This document shows, piece by piece, positions 1 to 12,599 of a stretch of DNA of 64,000 nt; the stretch's first letter is position 1, and every line of letters starts with the position of its first letter. Made by a program: the position numbers and the translations under genes. The notes beneath the pieces are model-generated. The model was not told the DNA's origin, ran no database searches, and saw nothing but the letters and a program-made list of their open reading frames with translations. The stretch is from Brevipalpus yothersi (taxonomy: Eukaryota; Arthropoda; Arachnida; Trombidiformes; Tenuipalpidae). The stretch is from the NCBI GenBank assembly GCA_003956705.1, contig QZCP01000190.1, forward strand, positions 236,011 to 300,010, written 5' to 3'.

Positions 1-308
1 ATGAATGAACTTGAAAAAATGCTATCTGTAATGAACGGAGAACAATGGATATCGATCAATACAATGCGTGATAGTCTATGGTACACAGTAGATTGTTCTT
101 CACAATCTTGATGAAAAGAGAAAAAGGGAGAAAGAGGAAGAGAATGTAAGTCAAATCTATTTTACCATCATTGCCAGGAAGTTCATCTTCTTTGGTTGCC
201 TCTGGTTCCCCATAATCTGGTGAAACGCATTCTAAGGAACTCCATTTCGATAGGGTTTCATTTTCGAGTATCTCTGAAGCGGAAAAAAGAACAGAATAAC
301 TCATAATG

Positions 309-353
<45 letters not shown>

Positions 354-2654
354 CCATATGATTACCGATTCAACTTTTGCCTCATGAAAGATACAAAAGC
401 ATAAGCATTTGAGGTATATGTAAGGAGTTGGAATTGATTTGTCTACAACTACTTCTAACAATGGTGAGAGAGGAGACTAACGTCATTTGAACGCTTTTTT
501 TATCACTTTTGGAGAGGCTGAAAGCTTATAAGCAATCTAAACTGTCAAGCATTCCGTATCATTCAATCTGATTGATCGAATAACCAAAAGGTCAAAAAAA
601 ATCGAAGCTGGTACAACTTTGGAACATGCTTCCGCTCGAAGTTTGAATACTAAAACTATGCTATGCTATGGAATATATTTTCTCTCAACAAATCTTGATT
701 AAATGAATAACGAGACTCATGTATGGATGCTTTCCTAGCTTGATAGCTTTTTTGATGGCAAAGAACGAGGTTGTTTTCTTCTCATAAAGGATGAAGTGGA
801 GGAGAGAAAATCACTCTTCGAGACATGAGCAAGAAAAATATCGAGAGAAGAGGAGAGATAGAACTACCATCAGATAGTAGTTTGTTGTTTGGAAGCATGT
901 CCTCCTCAACACGAGTAATAATGACGTATGGAGTAAAGATCGAATGAAAGAGTGAGTGGAAGAGAGAGAAGAGTAAAGGAAATGAACAAAGCAAAGTTTT
1001 GTCGATCGATAGAGCCTTAAAAATTATGAGGAGACTCTTTCATGATCGAAAATCCGTTTCCTTTTGATATGCAAAACAACATTAAACAACACATGGAAAG
1101 TAGAAAAAAACTCATTTTTGATGTACTTTGACAAAACTTAAATAAAACGTTGAGTACAAAATAAAAAAAAAAGGAAAGATCACAAACATAGACAACACAG
1201 AGACAACACTGAGTAAACTAATGGTTGCTGCTTTTTCTTCTCTATTCACAACGTACCCTCTGCATCATAGAATTCCTCATTTGAGCTGGAGCCATCATCA
1301 TTGGCAATACTTTCCATTCGCCAGCTTGCAAATTGAACATCAAAATTTTGAATACATGTTCCACCTTTTTCCAGGAGCCAATTGATTGATTGGTGAAAAT
1401 GTCGAAATGAATGTTGGTGACAAATACAAGACAAGTCAATCAGTCCCAAATATCGTTCATCTTTCCTATTTCTTACCGGGAGAATAGAGTTCTGCTTTGG
1501 AATTTTTCCGAATAGAAGATTTACGCAATCGATTTGCACCAAGTTGCTCATCACTTGCTTGATCACTCAATTTACTGATAATTTTTCTGGTTTCATTTAG
1601 AGAGGAAGGACTCTTGCGAGGTAACTCCATAGACATGTTTTTAATCTCTTCATCTTTATCTTTATCAATCAAATCCAAATCACAACTTTGCCGGGAACTG
1701 GTCAAAGAGCTTGACTTTTCCGTGATACTCGCCTCAGATTTTGCCCCTTCACCACTAATTTCAGCCATCTTTTGGGCTAATTGTTCTTGAATCTCACGTT
1801 CCATTCGACGAATATCATCCATAGTCAAGTCTAACCACTCATCCTGCCATACCCAAGCCTGACGATGGCCTTTTAACATAGTTTTTCTCAGAACTAGTGG
1901 GAAAAGGAATCAACTTTCATCAGATGATCAAATATTGAAAGTAGGAAATGAAAAAATTCAATAAATACACAAAACTCACCAAAATCGTGAATGAATTTTT
2001 CTAGTTTACTCTGCATTCCCCAATATTTGAATTCAACTTTCGCTAACTTATATGCACACATGATACGCTTATTTGAGTCTTTTTTTTGCATAGCTTCCCA
2101 ATACTCTTCAACCCAATCTCGTGAAAGTGGACCTCGATTAGTTTTCTTCGATACGTATATGGTTGGATCCTCTTCCTCTTTATAATCATTTTTGGGAAGT
2201 TGATCTTTCACTATGTCGATAACATCTGGAATAAAAATGAAACGATCTATACTTGTCAGAGAAAATGTGAGATAGCAGCCCAGCTCAGTTGGAAAAGAAA
2301 AATTCCTCCAGGAGATTGCTGGTACATATTACATCATGAAGATGAAAGTGAGAAATCGAGAAGAGCATATGTATGATGCTGACACTTTTACTCTGGGAAT
2401 AACTGAGTGTCCAGGAATTTTGTCACACACTTACCAACAGTGCGATTCTTTAGATCTTTTTCATCAAGATTGAATACATTTTCCTGATATCCATTATCAT
2501 CAAAATATAGTGTTTCTAATTCGATGAAGAATTTCTCTATGGACTGGCAACTGTATCGTGTTTTAGTATATGGATATGCATTCCATCCTTCCTCATCCAC
2601 AACTGCACCCGAAACAAATCTAGGCAAAATTGCTTTCAACCAGCCTAGATGCCC

Positions 2655-2719
<65 letters not shown>

Positions 2720-3659
2720 AAGAAATAAAAAGATGGATCGATTGTGGAAGGGCAAAGGAAATGAAACAAGTGAAGGGAAGAGGATGTGCAAGTGAATGAT
2801 GATTAGCAAATCTTTTCCAGCAACAATACGATGCTAACATTCTGGCAATGCATTGAAGAAGAAGAGACATTCATCAAATACCTGGTAAATGATCGGCTAC
2901 ATGATATATCTTATGAGTATACTGTCCTTGACCCCCTGGACCATCAACGTAAGGCTCGTTGACCAAAAATTCAACCCCACTTCCAGCACCTTGAGTTTCT
3001 AGCTTGCTTGCTTTCTGGTTGTCATAAGGAAGTGAATTAAGAAAAATAAGATGGATTGAAAAGATTCAGAAAGAAAGAGAATAAGAATGAGACAAAAAGC
3101 GTGAATATACGAAGAGAGAAAGTAGATAAAGATGGGAAAAAAGAGTATCAAAATGAATCGAAATAAACAGCCATTGAATGAATAAATTTTAATCTACTAG
3201 ATGCAAATTGAACATTAAAGTTAAACGAGAAAGTAAATTGAGTTATGGATCATAACTCACTTTAGAATCATCCTACGTCTTCTACTTTCAAAAAAGCTAG
3301 ACGACTATGGAAAACGATTGTTCCTCAATAGAACAATACATGAGACACACATGAATGAAACAATTGAAGGCTAGATGGTGAAAAAATTCGAGAAAAGAAC
3401 GAACATGGGATATTCATTGGAATGGATGGAAGGCCCTAGAGAAACGATTGGAAATTCGAGCCCCGATATGCCCTGTCAACCAAGTCATGCTAAGATTGTG
3501 AGTGAGTGGAAAAATATTCGACACTACAACTACTTTTATATCATGTGTAATGATAATCAATTGAAAATGATATAATCTTACCGCGATCATATAAAGTTGA
3601 GCTATCTTGTATTCCTCAACGGTGAGAGGAAGAGGAATCCGATATTCTTTAACAAGCAT
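1..3659 (-). CDS. rdgB: RdgB/PITPNM-type phosphatidylinositol transfer protein, N-terminal part (partial)
   Basis: Class IIA phosphatidylinositol transfer protein, which in this family exchanges PI and phosphatidic acid at ER-plasma membrane contacts. Exons read (minus strand): 3659-3582, 3014-2882, 2644-2435, 2225-1980, 1893-1477, a FFAT exon ending at 1257, 273-166, and probably 25-1 continuing off the left edge. The N-terminus MLVKEYRIPLPLTVEEYKIA, NEPYVDGPGGQGQYTHKIYH, GWNAYPYTKTRY, KFIHDF and WQDEWLDLTMDDIRRME follow the PITP domain of RdgB closely. After a Ser/Lys-rich linker comes EFYDAEE, completed across the 1257/273 splice, a FFAT motif for binding VAP in the ER. It is RdgB rather than single-domain PITP because of the FFAT exon and the following SKWSSLE segment. 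The DDHD and LNS2 regions would lie outside the window. The start of the FFAT exon is uncertain: 1364 keeps phase but has a poor pyrimidine tract, while 1324 looks natural but breaks phase. Confidence 0.88.
316..351. repeat. (GA)n microsatellite
   Basis: Near-perfect GA dinucleotide tract inside the rdgB-like gene, just upstream (in gene orientation) of the exon at 273-166. The acceptor of that exon lies about 40 bases away. Confidence 0.95.
2659..2715. repeat. (GA)n microsatellite
   Basis: Uninterrupted GA tract of about 57 bases in the intron just before the rdgB-like exon 2644-2435. On the gene strand it reads (CT)n and may serve as the polypyrimidine tract of that acceptor, although the AG is some 13 bases further on. 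Confidence 0.95.
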
Positions 3660-6375
3660 TTTGAATCAGTAATGGCAATCAAAAAAATACTGCCGATTAT
3701 AATGATGATATATCCAATGGACAGAAGAGGAGGATGATGATGATGATATTATTCATATGTACTTTCTACTTAATTTTGACCCAATAAATACGAACATATA
3801 AACACATCATGCTTGAACATATAAACACCTTATCACTTGAACACATACACCACTCACAGAGTATAAATATAAGTATATTTTTTTTACAATTAATCACTCA
3901 ATCAAAATGATAATCATACACATTTTTCCAACACCGAATCCTGAGCGTACAACATTGATTAGAGATGAAGTGTTGAAAATTTTTGCCATTCAAACTCGAA
4001 GGCATACAAACACACGCTCGTGGTGTGTGTGTGTATGTATATCATATGTATGTGTATGTGTGTGAGTGTGATTAGTTAATCTCACCACACAGCGCTTGGC
4101 ATTCAAGTGCTTCCGAATGCATTTAAATGAAGCCACTCGAGCCACAACTGTGACTTCTTTCCAACAGCAGGAGAACAGTGAAGAGAGAGAGAGAGAGAAA
4201 AAAAAAGATTAACCCAACAGTTCGATTGGAATTAACAGTAAACCATCTTTTTCCCAGCCACTGTTAGCCAGCCTGCGCTGGACCAATTCTTCTTCCTCTT
4301 CTTCTTTTTCATCTCTCTCTCTCTCTCTCTTCCTCTTTCTTTTTCTCTTTCCTTTTCTCTCTCTTTTTCTTCTTTCCATCTACTCAATTCTGTAACACGA
4401 TTTAACCTTTGCCCTTATCGTTCTTCCTACCAAGTTCATCGAACACACACACTAACTAACAAACACAAGGCGCCATCTCATGCAGTCTTCCAACGATATT
4501 GCATCATCATCAAACTTTTCTCATTTACCGTTATTACTAAATCCACCTGCTCAACGGGTGTCTTATTGGTTCAGCTTGCAATGGGTCCAGCTGTGTGTCT
4601 AGGAGTTTGAGAGGTATACTTTGGTGGAGAGAGGAAGAGAGGACAAAATGTGAATGATTGATGATGGTGATGTGTGGAAACTTTTTTCTTTCGGTTCGAT
4701 GCCACATGCCGTTACATTTTGGTTTGGAGAAGAACAAAAAAAGATACTTTATCACAGATAAATTTAATTACGTTTGTTCATAGCCAGATAGGAGTGTTCA
4801 AATTTTCTTTGTTTTTCTTGGACTTAATCAAGTCAGTGATATGAGAGAGGTCGAGAGAGGGATCAGGAGGGGGCATAAAACGTCGATACTCCTTCAGAAA
4901 AAGCCTTAAAATCTATACATCGGGAGCAGCTTTCGACGATGTCAACTACTAACTTACTCGCTAGCGGGAAGTTCGCATACCTTAGATAATCAAAACGAAC
5001 CGAGTTGAAAGATAATCAATTTATCGAGATTAATTTCTAATGAAATCAGCTGGTTTTGATTCGAAAATTTTGTGAGAAGAAAATTCGATAGCTCTTTTGG
5101 AAATCTTTTCTTACAACGCGTTATATCAAATATTGTACAGTATCGCGATGATGGAACTTCAAATTATACCTGACTAGACGATAGGAACCGAATTTTTCAT
5201 TAAAGTCTTCGCATCTATGAAAATTCATTTCCGATAAAATTGTGATTAAATGAGAAAGCTCGTTGAATCGCAGGTTTTTTTTATTAATAGTTATTAAAAC
5301 ATCCTCGTAAGTAACGCATTCGAACAAAAATCAATCAGCAAATTGCTTGGTTGAAGGGTTACTTACTGACACATTAATTCCATCAATGCTACCATATCTT
5401 TAAAAATATCGGCAATGAAATATTTTTTAACCATTATGTTTTTAAATGGGCAATTGTTGGTTTTTCGTTGAAATTTAATCAGGGAAGTTTGCTAGAAATA
5501 CTGACCGTTAAAAGCAATAACAACGATACTCAATGTATTCATATTCAAACCATGAATCTGAGAAACTAAGAAATGAACTAGTTCTCACTGTACTTTAAGA
5601 ACTGTTCTGAGGGTTCTAATCATAAAATTTTTTCCTAAGAAAGTGAGTTCTTGATATAAACTCACAAAACTCCTCAACGATTGGCTGAATTAAAGGATTG
5701 AGAGAATGTTAGTTTTACTCTCAAGGGGTGGAGATATTATCAAATTGGAGTGAAATTGAGAGATTTTGGACTTCCAGTGAAAACAATGCACAAAATACCA
5801 AATATATCACAATGAAAGCTACAAAGTTTCTCAATCACTGATAATGAGCACTAGTCATATCAGAAACATGTTTGCCGCCGCTTTTTTGATTTTTCAAATT
5901 CCCCCTGTCAATGAATCTTAGAATTTCGTTCAGAGAAAGTCATGATGCTCATTCGAAAAAGGAGCTCACTCCTCAGAGAGGTCGAGACATAGCGCTATGA
6001 TAAACTTACCTTCCTGGTATCATGTTGCACCTGTTAGAGCTTTCAAATATGCTCAATATGAGATTAAACTGGCTGAATTTCCAATCAATAAAAATAAACG
6101 CCTCCAAAAAAATTATCAGCCGAAGCGAAGTTCATAGGCTAGATTCTTTGTTTGCAATAATGTATCTCAATTTATCGATAACTGAGTCCGTTATCAAAAT
6201 ATACTCTCACGAGCATTATCCGCGTTTGATAGGCGTTTGAAATAAACATAATCAATATTCTTGATAAAATTTGAGTACAAATACACCTCAACTATTGTGC
6301 AGGACGCAGCTAGTTTGTCCCGTTTTCGTTTGATCAGACTTTAGCGAACTTTTCAGAACCTTTTTCAGAACCATC
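3660..6375. other. Intergenic region, rdgB-like / NPC2-like (divergent)
   Basis: No coding region seen. It holds the presumed promoters of the two divergent genes, a TG-rich microsatellite near 4020-4070, CT-rich simple sequence near 4310-4375 and scattered short open frames without family resemblance. Untranslated 5' exons of the rdgB-like gene could lie here but cannot be shown. Confidence 0.7.
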
Positions 6376-7511
6376 ATGTTCAGTATCAATGCTTTGGTTT
6401 TCACAGTTCTAGCTCTCGCTGCCATAGGTGTGAGTGATTCAAAAAAAATTGCTTTTACTACTTGTGGTAAGTTTTGATTTTGAGCAGAACAAATTGAAAA
6501 AATTTAAATCCGATGAATTTTTTCCAGGTGGAAGTGGAACAATCAACTATGTTGTAAGTATAAATTTGAGCAGTATCACTTCTTTTTTCATCCTTCAACG
6601 GTGCCCAAACAATCCGAATAATCAATTACATAGTAGATAGATTAAGGATTGGGAATGAATTTGCCAGAATAAGTTTGCTTCGAATATTTATCCAACGTTA
6701 ATTGAAGCTTGGATAGATTCTCGCTAAGTTTCGCTTCTTACCTTTTTAGTTCTCTTGTTACGTGTCAGCTTGCGAGCTGTTCAGCTCATTACTTGAATTT
6801 TGCTCGAATTTTTGTACAAGACTAGAAAATTACCATAAATGATTGAGCCCTCTACCATGGCATCATCTATTTTGATTAGAGAATAATGGCACTTCCATAA
6901 AATTTAATCCCTGAACGATTGCTGGTCAATAGAGGCAATAATAAGTTTACTTAATGTATACAGGATGTCCAACCTTGCGAGAAGGAGCCATGTGAAATGA
7001 AGGCAGGAGTCACCTACACCATCGAAGGTTCCTTCAAACCAAGTAAGTTTTCAATCTAAGTTGCGACGATGAACCTTTCTCGGTTTAAAGTTTCTAGGAA
7101 GAAGTCATAACATACTTTCTTCCAGCCCTTGGTACGGATCATCCATACCTCAGCGTTCAGGTTAAAGTTCTTGGCTTCTGGGTGAACTATCCTGGTATAG
7201 ATAACAATCCATGCGACAGCTACATGAAGTGCCCAGTCAAAGTCGGAGAGGACAATGTTTTCAAAATGAAGATCGATGCTATCGGAATGGTTCACAATGT
7301 GAGTATTTTTAGAGTTTAGTTATGATCCGATGAAGAGCGATGAAGAAAAAATATTTTCTTAAAGAAATAAGCTTTAAAATTGATGGAGAAAACGCCTCAA
7401 TGTTGTCTTGTTCATTTTCAGATTGACACTGAGGTGAAAATATCTCTCTATGAGGACAAAAGCCAAAAGAATATGATCATTTGCGGTGAAGCACCAGTTC
7501 ATGTTGTTTGA
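6376..7511 (+). CDS. NPC2-like secreted ML-domain lipid-binding protein
   Basis: Small secreted MD-2-related lipid-recognition (ML) protein; family members bind sterols or other lipids in lysosomes or secretions, and mite group 2 allergens belong here. Five exons: 6376-6466, 6528-6553, 6964-7042, 7126-7298, 7422-7511, all GT-AG with compatible phases, giving 152 residues. The N-terminus (about 19 residues) is a clear signal peptide. Six cysteines are present in the order expected for the three family disulfides (in TTCG, QPC, EPC, NPC, KCP and ICGE). The start ATG is the first in the exon and opens directly into the signal peptide. The second exon is only 26 nt. A polyadenylation signal follows 84 bases after the stop. 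It lies head-to-head with the rdgB-like gene and is convergent with the zinc transporter. Whether it is an NPC2 orthologue or a lineage-specific paralogue cannot be settled from one copy. Confidence 0.92.
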
Positions 7512-7594
7512 ACAAGCTCAAAAAGTGTCCCGATAATCAAGTTTCATCATGAAGGTTAATTGATGTAACACGATCTTTATAATGTGAGGAAGTG

Positions 7595-7600
7595 AATAAA
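7595..7600 (+). terminator. Polyadenylation signal of the NPC2-like gene
   Basis: AATAAA 84 bases after the NPC2-like stop codon, in an A/T-rich 3' flank. Confidence 0.75.
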
Positions 7601-7978
7601 TTGTGACTCTTGTCCACAGAAAAGATTTTGGGGACAAAATCAAACAGCATTTGTATCGCTTTAAAAGTTTTCCATCTCACACTTTGCTATCATCAACATA
7701 GGACAGGAAAACTTTGCAAGAAATTGTAAACCAAAATCTTGAGCAAATCTTGCCAATGAATAGTCCACAATAATCTCTTAGATACACAACCGGAGAAATG
7801 AATGATGAAACCAGAGGAGGCATGAAACAGCAAATCACAATTCATACAGAATTGATCGAGTGTTAGAGAAGAGATTTGTGTTCGAGCAATAGAGAGCGAG
7901 CAATATTTGCCTCATATCTTAATAGTTCTCAATATACATCGAGATCATATTTACCTTACCAAAGAGATATAAAAATAA
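7601..7978. other. Convergent intergenic region, NPC2-like / ZIP7
   Basis: About 380 bases between the 3' ends of two convergent genes. I see no coding segment; it should contain the 3' UTR of the ZIP7-like gene. Confidence 0.7.
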
Positions 7979-9196
7979 CTATTCATTCTCAGCGATTAAA
8001 ACCATAATGCCTACACCAAGGCCAGCTGCAATTATTTCAAAAACGGACTGAACAAAATTTGTTTCTTTGAGAATTTCCGGAATCACAGAAACACAAGCTA
8101 TATAAATAAATCCTCCAGCAGTGAAGGGTAAAATCCATGTAGAGGCTGTCTCTGATGTTCCCTCGTAGAGTAAACTTATAATAGTTCCCAACAATGCTCC
8201 AAAGGCAGTAATTAATTGAAGATACATTGCTTTTCTTCGGGTGCATCCTGATTGGATGAGAATAGCGAAATCACCAATCTCATGGGGGATCTCATGAAAG
8301 AGGATGGTTACTGTTGTTGCAAGAGCAAACTTTGGATCCCTCACGAACGTAGCTCCGATTGCCAGACCGTCAGTTAAATTGTGAAAGAAATCAGCGGCCA
8401 AGTTGAGGTATCCAGCAACTTTAATTTCTTCTTCTAAAGTAAAGTGATGCAATTGAATTAGAGTTTCAATTGAAAAGAAGGAGTGTAATGGCTATATACC
8501 TTGGACTTGTTTGGGAGTAACAATCTTGTCAGTTGAAGCGAAACGGACTTTTTTGAGTTTGGATGTCATGTCACCATCATCAGATATGTCTTTAGAAGAA
8601 CGTAATTTACGTTGTTTGAGTTGAGTTTCTGATTGTTCACTAGTAGTTTCTTTCGAACTAGTATGAACGTCATCATCTCCGACTACTGATGTTGTGTTTG
8701 ACTCTTTGACATCAAAATTTTCATCCGTAGATGGTGAGTGACTATGCCCATGGCCACCAGGACCTCGAGCTATTCTTACCAATTTTTCAACCATCAGAAA
8801 AGCGAGAACACCGGCCAAAACCCATAAGCCGACAGTCATATCATGTTCATGGGATTCCTCCGACTCATCACCATGATGGTGGTGATGGTGATGATCGTGG
8901 TGATCATGAGAGTGTCCATCGGGGTGATGAGTGTGACTGTGTCCATGATCATGTGCGTGTCCATGACTGCCCGATTGTTGAGCAATCAGGGCATGAGGAA
9001 TCAAGTGGAGAAAGGCATCACCCAGAAGGCCACCACAAGCGAAGCTTAACAACACTTTCAAGTGAGGACGATATTTGGCAGAGTTATCAAGAGGAATAAA
9101 GAACAAGATCACAAAAGGGACAAAAGATATCAATAAAGTTGATCCAATGGCATACAGCCATATCTGTGGATTTAAAACTACGTGTGATGATGCCAT
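7979..9196 (-). CDS. Catsup: ZIP-family zinc transporter, SLC39A7/Catsup-like
   Basis: ER/Golgi zinc transporter of the LIV-1/ZIP7 group, which releases zinc from the secretory pathway into the cytosol. Two exons, 9196 to about 8500 and 8433-7979, join in phase to about 383 residues. An N-terminal membrane segment is followed by GGLLGDAFLHLIPHAL, then a long histidine run (about residues 77-115, with HDHGHSHTHH and HHHHHHHG) typical of the cytosolic zinc-sensing loop, another helix, a Ser/Thr/Asp-rich linker, and the diagnostic HNLTDGLAIG and HEIPHEIGDF motifs that build the binuclear metal site. The C-terminal helices end in IMVLIAENE. The length is somewhat below human ZIP7 because the luminal N-terminal His-rich part is short. 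The start at 9196 is the first ATG and gives the membrane segment directly. Confidence 0.93.
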
Positions 9197-10618
9197 CTAA
9201 AGGCATCAGCTTGTTCACGAGGTTATGTGACTGTGAAGCTGATAAATTATCGAATGCAAACATCCACCCTCTTATGATTGTCGGTGAGTATTACTTTGGA
9301 TGAAACAAAAAAAAGTAATCAAGAGCACCCAAGAACAAGAGAGAGAGAGAAAGAGAGCGAGAAAGAGAAATCACAATCTAAAATTATAATCAAAAACACA
9401 GCTCATCACAACAATCTGATATATTGACAACTTTTCTCTTTTCTCTCTCTCTTTTCTCTCTCTTTTCTCGCTCTTCACCGGTACCTCTCTCCAATCACTA
9501 CCAGAGGCGCTACTGTCGCAAACCTCCTTTCCTTCATGTGACGCTACCTAGAGGCCAATTGAGTAACTAATTTTTGGGTTAAGTTTCAAGTGAAAGCCCC
9601 CCCCCCCCACTTCGCCTTTTTTTGCTCTTCTCTCTTTTCTCAAGCGAAAGCGAAAAATTTTGTTGTAGCCTCAAGACTGAGCGCGATGATTAAGAGAGCT
9701 TGCTAGAAGCCTTGAAGGAATAGCGAATAGAGTTGAGTGGTGTAGAGGCCATAGTCGCCAGCATCATGCCCAACTACACATACTACTTCAGTGGAATGGA
9801 CCGGTTTTGAATTTTCACAGCGCCTTACGTCTGTGCCTTGTTAAAACGCAGCAGAGATGGAAAGAAAGAAAGAGAGAAAGAAGGGGAGACAGAGAGAAAG
9901 AAAGAGAGAAAAAAAGAAAGAAGGAACGAGAGAGAGAGAGAAGGCTTAAACAAGTGGTAGGGTCGAGATAATTAAAGACGAGCTGACAGGCTGATGTTTG
10001 TATGTAGTAAGCTGGGAGAGAGAGAAAAGAGATTTTCAATCACTTTGAGCACATCGGCCCTAAAAGCTTTGTGAATAGTGAGGATAGTGAATGGGCTTTT
10101 CGAATTTAGGGTTAGGTTATTATTGGCTTTTGATAGAAATCAGTGTGCATTTAATATTACATGCTTTAGCTTAAAGAAATCAGCTTACTAATTAATTCTA
10201 CACTGATTGACTCTTTTGTTTTTTTCCATCATCAGTCAAATTGTGATCAAATTCAGGCAGAAATAACGGAACTTGGGTCATCATCATGTGCATGTTCGTG
10301 AGACCTGTTCAAAATTGAACGACGAAGATAGAGGAAGATAGGGCTTCGCTTCGCTAAGAGTTTACGATGACAGTAAGTGCCGAGTTGAACCAACATTAGA
10401 TCAATGCATCTGGATGATTCCGGGTAATCAGGTGAAGAGTGGTGGTTATAATTCGGATAGTGAGAGGAGAAGTAGTTAATAGAAATCTGGAATCATCTAG
10501 AGAACAAATCTATAAAACATCTAAAGATGGAATGATTTATTGATGATTTCTGAGGAGCATTTCAAATGTCGATGGTTTATTAAATTAATCGAATTTTCGT
10601 GTTATCGTATGCGATCGA
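9197..10618. other. Intergenic region, ZIP7 promoter side and 3' flank of the HMG gene
   Basis: Contains the ZIP7-like promoter and the 3' UTR of the HMG-box gene. It is rich in purine simple sequence (around 9340-9370 and 9855-9940) and holds an unusual run of about 12 C near 9597-9608. No coding region is supported. Confidence 0.7.
10536..10541 (-). terminator. Polyadenylation signal of the HMG-box gene
   Basis: Reads AATAAA on the minus strand, about 80 bases beyond the HMG-box gene stop codon. Confidence 0.65.
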
Positions 10619-12408
10619 TTAAAAATGATGCGTGGCTTGGGGCTGTTGTGTGGCTTGAGGTTGCTGGGACTGATGCCCATCAAAACTGTGGCCCTGGTTG
10701 ACATCTACACTTCCGTCGTTCATGGTGTAACCTGGGCTTGCTGCCTGTAGAGTGAGATTCGAGAAAGGGATTCATTTAGAAATTGCTATCTAAACGAGAG
10801 CGAGAGAGAGAGAGAGAGTGAACGCTTCAAAGATTTACTAGAGATAGGCTAGAGATAAAGGATCTGCTTGGAGAAAAGTGATGATAATCTCAGCTGATTT
10901 GGGGAACATTTGACCTATTCTTATTGATGAGAGATTATGGAGATATTGATTCTTTGAAAGCTCAATTGTTTCGAAAGAATAGAAAGAAAAGAAGTAGCCG
11001 GATTAACTTACCTTTCTCCGATAATCTTCCATATTGGCTTCATATCGTATCTTCTCTTCATTTTGCTTCTCAACATAGGGCCTTTTATCTTCTTCGGTCA
11101 TCGAACGCCACCGTTCACCACCCAATTTTGCCAGTGCCGCAACACCACCTTCTGGTTCCTTACCAGCCATTTCCTTACGAAAATCTCCCATAAACAGCAT
11201 AAAAGCTGTACCAGGACGTTTTGGTTTATTTGCATCCCGAGCTGGTTTATACACAGCCATCTCTTTCTTGTACCTCTCTCGGTCTTTGGCAGCTACATCA
11301 AGAAAAGGTTGCTTGTCTTCCTCACACATTTGATTCCATTTACTGGCACATTCTTTACCAAAATCTCCAATCTATGTGTAAACAGACAAATGTGAAGGAA
11401 AGAAGATGAGATGAGACTTTGATGTTTACCAGAAAAATTGGTTTTGGGTTAGCCTTGGGATCGAAAGATAGAGGGACCCATAATTGTGCGCTTTGACATG
11501 AAATCATGTGCTAACTGATCAATTGTGAATCCGAATCATTCATCTAATTTGGCTTGCAGCCATTCACAACTAGTATAGCTCTATATTAGAGTATTTTTGA
11601 ATCAAGTCAGGCAGATAGAGAATTAGATCCCAGGCGAACATGATCTCTCTCCACCAATGGATAATCTTTTCAATGGAGGCTGGGAAAGCATTTTCATCAA
11701 TGACAGTGCTCAACACAGTCACACGCTGATGACAAATGTTGATGAGTATACCTAATGCATGCTAATAATGAATGATGAATTTACGCGCGATAAAATTTGA
11801 ATTCAATGTGCCTTTCTATCCCCTTTCGCTCGTCAGCTGGGGTATGCATGCAAATCGAGGGAAAATGTGTGTTTGAACGAGAAAGAGAGGGAGAGAGAGA
11901 GTAAAAAAGAAAGAAAGAAAGAAAGGAAGAGAGGAAAAAAACGTGATTAGCTATACCATACCTTGGGAATCGGTCGACCTGATTTCTTTAATTCTTCTCT
12001 ATACCATTGAGTAAAATTTATATATGCAGTAGTAGCTCTCTTAGGTGCTGGTACTCCATCCTTATTAACTTTGGGCTTCTTGGCCTTAGATTTACCATGA
12101 TGATGAGACATTTGTTGTTGATTCATTTGATGCTGATTTTGATGATGCTGATTCTGTTGGTGAACGACATCGTTCCCGCCTCCACCGCCTCCGGCATTTG
12201 CGGTCTGAACATTCTGATACATAACTGTGTTCGCGAGAACCAGATTTTGAGGGAACGAAGCGGGAGATGAAGCAGCAGAAGAAGATGGTGGTGCAGAGAA
12301 GGGGGAGAAGGGGATTTGGGAAGTGGGAAAGGAGCGAGAGCGAAAAGAGGGTGAGGTAGAGAGAGGAAGAGAAGAAGAAGAGAGATTGCCTGGGTAATAA
12401 ATGTCCAT
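10619..12408 (-). CDS. Tandem HMG-box DNA-binding protein
   Basis: Nuclear protein with two HMG boxes, expected to bend or bind DNA without strong sequence specificity. Exons 12408-11962, 11371-11012 and 10744-10619 join in phase 0 to about 310 residues. The first about 115 residues are low-complexity (Ser/Pro, then Gly, Gln and His runs). Box A begins near residue 118 (GVPAPKRATTAYINFTQWYR) and is split by the first intron; box B follows at once (NKPKRPGTAFMLFMGDFRKE, ALAKLGGERWRSMTEEDKRP). The short tail is Gln/His-rich rather than the acidic tail of HMGB1. An in-frame ATG at 12495 would add 29 residues; I prefer 12408 because the protein-like sequence starts there, but the true start is unproven. 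It is divergent from the CNOT10-like gene. I cannot assign it to a named orthologue with confidence. Confidence 0.85.
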
Positions 12409-12566
12409 TACTCGATCTCCAAATTGAACACTCGTTTTATCGATAAAGTAGATGGGCTTGTGATGTATGATAAGATGACATGCGAATGGCGACAAAAATC
12501 GCTTCTACCAAATCAATCTGGTCAGTATACGATTTTGCGTTCTAATTTTTTTTGTGTGAACCTGAT

Positions 12567-12599
<33 letters not shown>

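Noticed and set aside
782..994. Minus-strand frame inside the rdgB-like gene
   Set aside because: The FFAT exon joins the exon at 273 directly and in phase, so this stretch is intronic; its sequence has no family match.
9597..9608. Run of about 12 C
   Set aside because: Unusual for the base composition, but a homopolymer alone supports no function and could vary with sequencing error.
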